Assembly (NCBI RefSeq): GCF_000485595.1
Contig: NW_014577463.1
Location: 177,216-202,239, forward strand
Direction of reading: 5' to 3'
Length of the DNA stretch: 25,024 bases
DNA from: Priapulus caudatus
Lineage: Eukaryota > Priapulida > Priapulimorpha > Priapulimorphida > Priapulidae
Positions 20,698 to 25,024 of the stretch are shown in pieces. The notes beneath the pieces were generated by a model. The model saw only the letters and a program-made list of their open reading frames with translations. It did not search any database and had not been told where the DNA came from. Position 1 is the first letter of the stretch, and the number at the start of each line of letters is the position of its first letter. The translations under genes were made by a program, and so were the position numbers.

Positions 20698-20772
20698 GAA
20701 ATCATTGCTGGACACGCACACACGCCATATTGTAGATGGCGCCACCGTCTAAAACAAAAATCAGTGCCGTAA

Positions 20773-20958
20773 GCAAGTTTTTAAATCGTAGGATGGCGAC
20801 TGAAGGATAGGAGGGTAACTTATGGTGACGTAGGATGGTGACTGATTAGGGTTAGGGTTAGGATTAGGATTAGGATTAGGGTTAGGGTTAGGGGCAGGGT
20901 ATTAAAGCACGAATAATTTCGCAATCTTTAGTCGCCATCCTACGATTTAAAAACTCGC
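20773..20958 (+). mobile_element. 186-bp TIR element with 9-bp TSD
   Basis: The terminal inverted repeats are 29 bp (20773-20801 and 20930-20958) with one mismatch. The left begins GCAAGTTTTTAAATCG and the right ends CGATTTAAAAACTCGC. Immediately outside each is GTGCCGTAA (20764-20772 and 20959-20967), a perfect 9-bp direct repeat, as expected of a target-site duplication. The interior holds a partial repeat of the inner TIR end (20830-20845) and eight TTAGGG/TTAGGA units. No ORF is present, so it would be non-autonomous. A 9-bp duplication suggests a Mutator-like or Merlin-like transposase, but the TIR sequence is not one I can assign. Confidence 0.8.
20846..20893 (+). repeat. Telomere-like array, 8 hexamers
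   Basis: Eight hexamers in order: two TTAGGG, three TTAGGA, three TTAGGG. The array is internal to the TIR element, so it is interstitial rather than chromosome-terminal. Confidence 0.95.
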
Positions 20959-21539
20959 GTGCCGTAAGCGTAAGGTCTATACAGAATGCTACCGTGACGC
21001 TTCATTTCGAAGATAGAACTACTTTCTTTCTGTACACGATGAAGAGACAGAGAATCCAGTCTAAGCGTGAGAGCGCTATTTTAACGAAAAGGCAAACACA
21101 GCCTATAGGCAGTCGTAATACCCTGGCTTCCGTTTTCATAGACAACGGGATTTACAGCTAAAGGTTGAAGTAGGCACACTGCTACGTTAAGCTGATAATG
21201 GATCCATTTATTCTGACCTTCTAACGAACATTCGCAGCTTTTATCGACTCGTTTCCTATAGGCTCCTGACGTGTCTAACTAGCAGTACGGCTAAGGAAAT
21301 CCGAGGTAGTTGGAATGGACGGTTTGTACGTCTCTCCAGGGAGCAATGTAGCAAGGAGGTAGAAAAATCGAAATGGTTTTCCCACATGCGTGTGGCCATT
21401 ACTTTGCCTAAGATCTCGAAGGGTTTGGGAAGAATACGGGGCTACAGTGAATACTTGAATACTATGTTGATATTTATGTATACGGCTATGCAACCTCTGT
21501 TACAATACCCGAGTACAATGACACCATGTAGAGACACCG

Positions 21540-21621
21540 CGCGTGTGTGTGCGCGTGCGTGCGTGCGTGTGTGCGTGTGTGCGCGTGCGTGCGTGCGTGT
21601 GCGTGCGTGTGTGTGTGTGTG

Positions 21622-21689
<68 letters not shown>
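21540..21689. repeat. (TG)n microsatellite
   Basis: Impure GTGCGT units pass into a nearly pure TG run from about 21608 to 21689. It forms the right edge of block 2 copy B. Confidence 0.97.
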
Positions 21690-21690
<1 letters not shown>

Positions 21691-22180
21691 TGGGTGGCGA
21701 GGTAAGGAGGAGGGGAGGAGGGGAGAGAAGACGAGAGGGTGGTGGGCGTAGGGGGAGGTGGGAGGTGGAGGAGGAGCGCAGGAGGAGGTGGGACGGGAGG
21801 GTACGGCAGGCAGGGGTAGGGGAGGAGGGAGGAGGAGGAGGGAGGGTAGGACTGTGTTTGAGGAGGTGAGGAGGACGATGGAGGGCGCGCGTGGTGGCGG
21901 TAGGAAGTGGTGGTAGGAGCGACGGCAGGAGAGGAATGAAGCAAAAGAAGGAGGAGGAGGGATGATGAGCAGGAGGAGAGGTGGTCGTGGCGGATGGTGA
22001 TTTGGTGGAGTGTAGTGTGGCGAGGGCGGCGGTGGCGGGCCGGTTGGGAGCATCGGAGGTGGAGAGGAGAAGTGATGGGGGAAGGGAGAAGAAGGAGGAA
22101 GGAGGAGGAGGAGGAGGAGGGAGAACCCGCGGGGTGGGCGTGGAGAGAGGAGGGGGAAGAGAAAGAGGAGGAAGCGAAGT
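21690..22180. repeat. GGA-rich purine tract
   Basis: About 490 bases dominated by G and A with GGA/GGAGG units. The right part (from about 22060) is the inverted counterpart of the polypyrimidine tract at 5214-5424. Proline/serine-rich minus-strand frames of about 250 codons that run on into the CA repeat are artefacts. Confidence 0.9.
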
Positions 22181-22920
22181 GAGAATGAGAATGAGGAAGG
22201 TGAGCGCTGCGTGACCGTCTGTCTGCGGTCAAAGGGATAAGCGAGAGCATACGCCACCTTTATTGCGTTACTATTATGTAAATATAGAACCGCAGTGAGC
22301 TTTTTTGCCGCGAGCGACGATTCAGCTCCTCCACGAATGGGCTTCAGTATGTGCGTGGTGTTGAAATGATTCGTGCTTTTCTAACCGTCGATTGCTTTAG
22401 ATTGCTACGGATAATTCTGCTGAATAAATGCCAGTGGGATGCACAGTCGAGTTTGGCATACCCCAGCCGCCCCTCTCCCGGTACGTCGAAGTGATGGGCG
22501 GTCCTATAGTGATGTCTATCATGGTTTCGTGCGGAAATTCATTAACGATAGGCTGTTAATAAGAGTCGCCAGGCGGTTCCGGGCCCCCGCATGTGTCATG
22601 ACGGGCGCGTTTGACCGGGCAGGCATTCGCGTTCAGGTAGCGCTCGCCGTAACACGACAGCCGGGGCTGGTCGCGTTACTCTGGGCCTATCACTTAGGAT
22701 AAACCAATGAGCGCAGGGGATACACACATCGTTCACGAGGCGCACATACTTAGATGGCGTATTAACGTTTGGTTCAATGCAAGAATTAGCTGAGCCGCTG
22801 GCCCGCTACAGGGTTAAAGTCTACTTGAACCCGGAGGTGCGTTGGACCATGTCCGAGCAACCACTCCCAGCGTGGGCTTGTCGACGAGCGCTCCTATGCT
22901 GTCGATGCGGGGTTAGCCTG
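22060..22920 (-). repeat. Block 1, copy B (inverted copy of 4690-5424)
   Basis: See copy A for exact anchors. This copy is longer because of many inserted bases, many of them C or G. An example is the stretch about 22560-22610, where copy A has only a few bases. The 87-codon frame at 22439-22702 does not survive in copy A and is not considered a gene. Confidence 0.88.
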
Positions 22921-23221
22921 TTCAGAGGTCTTGGCCGGCGTCTTTCGTAGTGTCCTCTTATCCTGTCGCGAAGGCATAGTACGTGGTCGGAGATAAATCG
23001 CCGGGGCGCTCCTTCCCGCCGGTGACGCGCGCCGTCCCGGCGTCTCTGTCCTCTTCTGCTGTCCGATACTGCGCGCCCGATGCAAAATTACTAGCCAGCA
23101 CGGAGCTGCCATGCTCGTGTGATAGACGTAGGGATCTCCGGTTCGTGACGCCCACCCGGCACCAGTGGTGTTCGGCACGACCAGTCATAAGACATAACTT
23201 GCCGGGTAAGAAGGGCGAGCG
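22921..23221. other. CpG-rich sequence, nothing recognised
   Basis: GC-rich DNA with short opposing open frames and no recognisable motif. Confidence 0.4.
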
Positions 23222-23540
23222 GTGACGGCACGGTACGCACGCAGCGCACGTAGGCGCACGCACGGTACGCACGCACGCGATCGCACGCACGGCCCCGGCG
23301 CCCTACGCGACGCGGACGGCGACTTCAGCGTAGCGCGACGCACGAGCGAGCGCGGATGCACGCACGTACTTCAGCGACGGTATGCACGATCGCGGCGGAC
23401 GCGCGCACCGACAGCACGCACAACGCCACGCATCGCACGTACGCGGACGTCACTCACGCGACGCGTGCACGCAACGGGCCACGGCACGTATGCACGCCAG
23501 CGTTACGCCGGCACGCGATCCACGCAGCGGCGATCGAAGG
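23222..23540. repeat. CpG-dense degenerate CGCA-type repeat
   Basis: Irregular GCACGCAC and GTACGC units with very high CpG density. It resembles a CGCA/CA microsatellite heavily interrupted by extra bases. Arginine/threonine/histidine frames here are artefacts. Confidence 0.6.
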
Positions 23541-23739
23541 TGAGTGCGAGGGATTGTGGAAGAGCGTTGTGTTAACATGACACCGGGACACTCGACCGCT
23601 CACGATGTCACCAGATGGTTAACGTGGACTGATCTCGTGGGGACTAGGGCTCTCGTGATATGGACCAGTACGGTGTCAACGCACACTCGTGTCGCTCCAG
23701 TCGTAGGTAGGTGTTTACATCGCAGGTGAAGACGCGCCA

Positions 23740-24430
23740 AAGTAATATTATTTATTATACTACTGATAGTATTAGTATTAGAAGGCATATGATATGGTAC
23801 TGGTGGTAGTAGGTACGGGATGTATATCTCTTACTGGGGTTAAGAAAGCCTGCGGGCGGCGGCTGCGGGTGACAGGGGGCGGCGTGGGGTAGTGGCCGGG
23901 GGGGGGTGGGGTAGGTATATAGGACTGAGGAGGTGTGCTGTGTGGTTGCGGAGATGCCCTGTGGCCGGGGGGATGTCCGATGTACGTGGGCGGCGGGAGG
24001 GTTGAGGAGCGTGCCGGATGACGTGCCAGTTACTCGGCGGGGATAGCTGCGCGATGGACTCGGGGCGTGTGACGGTCGTATGGACTGCGGATACTCCATA
24101 TGGCTCGTTCATGCGTGCCGCTCGGGATGGCTGCTGGAGTAGGCGGTCTCCAGGTGGACTCCTAGTTACTCCAGTAACTCCATACTTCGATGGTGGCTTC
24201 CATAACGTCCATACCTCATGATTCCGAGTGACTGCTCCATGTAGCTCCGCATAGCGTCGGCAGTAGCGCCGGATGACTCGATGCTGCTGGTGACTTGTGA
24301 TGTTGGCGTCCCGCGTACTTAGTACTGCCTACTCCGATACGTGCGGACTCCCACGTCCATGCTTGATAGCTCATACTTCGATACTCTGGTAGCTCCTTAT
24401 ACTCGCGAGTAGCTGCCATAGTCCCTTGAC
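23740..24430 (-). repeat. Degraded inverted copy of 13691-14230
   Basis: Reading the minus strand, the order matches the 7-bp minisatellite, then the unit with gtgacag and ggctgtcacg, then cccagtaagagata, then the AT-rich stretch. On the plus strand the clearest anchors are tatctcttactggg (about 23824-23837, reverse complement at about 14071-14084), gtgacag (23869-23875) and aatattatttattatac (about 23744-23760). 24090-24430 is full of ACTCCAT-like words (for example 24172-24187), with unrelated bases between them. Only the first copy is a clean array. Confidence 0.65.
23875..23911 (+). other. Potential G-quadruplex
   Basis: G runs at 23875-23879, 23886-23889, 23898-23906 and 23908-23911 satisfy a relaxed G4 pattern. 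They lie inside the degraded repeat copy, so base accuracy is doubtful. Confidence 0.4.
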
Positions 24431-25024
24431 TGCGCGTTGCATTGACGCCGGGAGAGTACCGCTGTCATGAGAATCCCTCTCGGCCGCGGAGCCCGAGTTC
24501 TTCGTCTGGTTCGTTCGAACAAAGGGTACGTTTCTTTCCTAGTACAAGGTTGTGAAGAAAGCCCGTCGGTTGCTGTGGTAGCAGTGTAGTTCAGGCGAGT
24601 GTCTACCGCGGCGGGGCCTGTGTACGGATTTATATGCGCAGGCGTTGAGCGGCGCGTCATGGCATTTGCCGTGAGCGCAAGCGGCGGCAAGTTGTGACAG
24701 ATCTGCTGGGCGACAGCGGAGTGTCTGTCGAAGGTCAGCGTGGCGTGTAAATCGTGGTCGGGGTCGCTGCTTGACTGGGTTGGAGTGCGCGCAGTGGTGC
24801 GGAATGCGGAGTTGCGCGGAGTGAAGCGGGGTTTGGACTGGAATGGGGGTTTGATGCAATTCGGACTAACAGCGCGGGCATGCAACGCTGTCCATAAAAA
24901 AGTGTGTGGGAGCTGGGGATTGAACAAGTGTGTGTTTGATGGGATTATCTATGGTGACGCGGGGATTATATGGCAGGACCATATTACAGTAATCACCTAT
25001 TGGGTGAATTGATGAGAGAATGAT
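24431..25024. other. Unassigned GC-rich end of window
   Basis: Contains a 176-codon minus-strand frame (24397-24927) and an overlapping 90-codon plus-strand frame (24740-25012, about 50% purine-rich coding). Neither shows a recognisable domain, and they contradict each other. GC-rich DNA has few stops, so both may be chance. Confidence 0.35.

Larger units (their letters stand above)
20602..21545 (+). repeat. Block 2, copy B (direct copy of 8796-9760)
   Basis: See copy A. This copy is internally cleaner: the TIR element, its 9-bp duplication and the telomere-like array are intact, and a 23-bp palindrome (20675-20697) is perfect, whereas copy A has each of these disrupted. It is followed directly by a (TG)n tract. 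Confidence 0.93.

Noticed and set aside
21442-22257. Long proline/serine/threonine/histidine frames on the minus strand
   Set aside because: They run through the GGA and TG tracts. The overlapping frames are equally long and composition follows the DNA repeat.
24397-24927. 176-codon minus-strand frame
   Set aside because: GC-rich DNA with few stops. An overlapping plus-strand frame is equally plausible and no motif is seen. It also lies next to a highly corrupted region.

Overview
This window looks like gene-poor, repeat-rich nuclear DNA from a metazoan, most likely an invertebrate. The grounds are long impure microsatellites (TG, GA, GTC/GTT, CCT, CTG), several minisatellites, TTAGGG-type telomere-like strings, small TIR elements, and no dense run of ORFs on either strand. 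The species cannot be named from the sequence. No rRNA, tRNA, CRISPR array, operon or confidently identifiable protein-coding gene was found. The long ORFs in the TG, GA and CCT tracts are low-complexity artefacts. Two minus-strand stretches (5594-5706 and 12694-13094) look somewhat coding and are given as tentative exon or pseudogene candidates of unknown function.

Layout: 1-204 is a fold-back element with terminal inverted repeats. 300-3260 holds TG-rich DNA, a 17-bp minisatellite, an AT-rich ~16-bp minisatellite, a purine tract and a GTC/GTT triplet block. 4690-5424 is a block (block 1) that recurs inverted at about 22060-22920. 5425-8397 is mostly unique. 8415-10620 is a GA tract, a ~960-bp body (block 2) and a TG tract; the body recurs in direct orientation at 20602-21545. 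11056-11325 is a diverged tandem triplication. 11770-12300 is an interspersed repeat with a relative at about 18860-19230. 13691-14003 is a 7-bp minisatellite, followed by a 102-bp tandem duplication and a 25-N assembly gap at 14293-14317. After the gap come an imperfect 300-bp palindrome (about 16390), C-rich and CTG-rich tracts, the second copies of blocks 1 and 2, and a badly degraded inverted copy of the 7-bp minisatellite and its flank (about 23740-24430).

The dominant message is that several blocks occur twice, and the copies differ mainly by scattered one- or two-base insertions and deletions rather than substitutions. That pattern, the 25-N gap and the near-palindrome fit an assembly containing uncorrected single-molecule long-read sequence better than ordinary evolution. 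The most interesting biological structure is a 186-bp element (20773-20958, noisy twin at 8973-9141) with 29-bp terminal inverted repeats, a perfect 9-bp target-site duplication and an internal array of eight TTAGGG/TTAGGA units: a small transposon-like element carrying telomere-type repeats.
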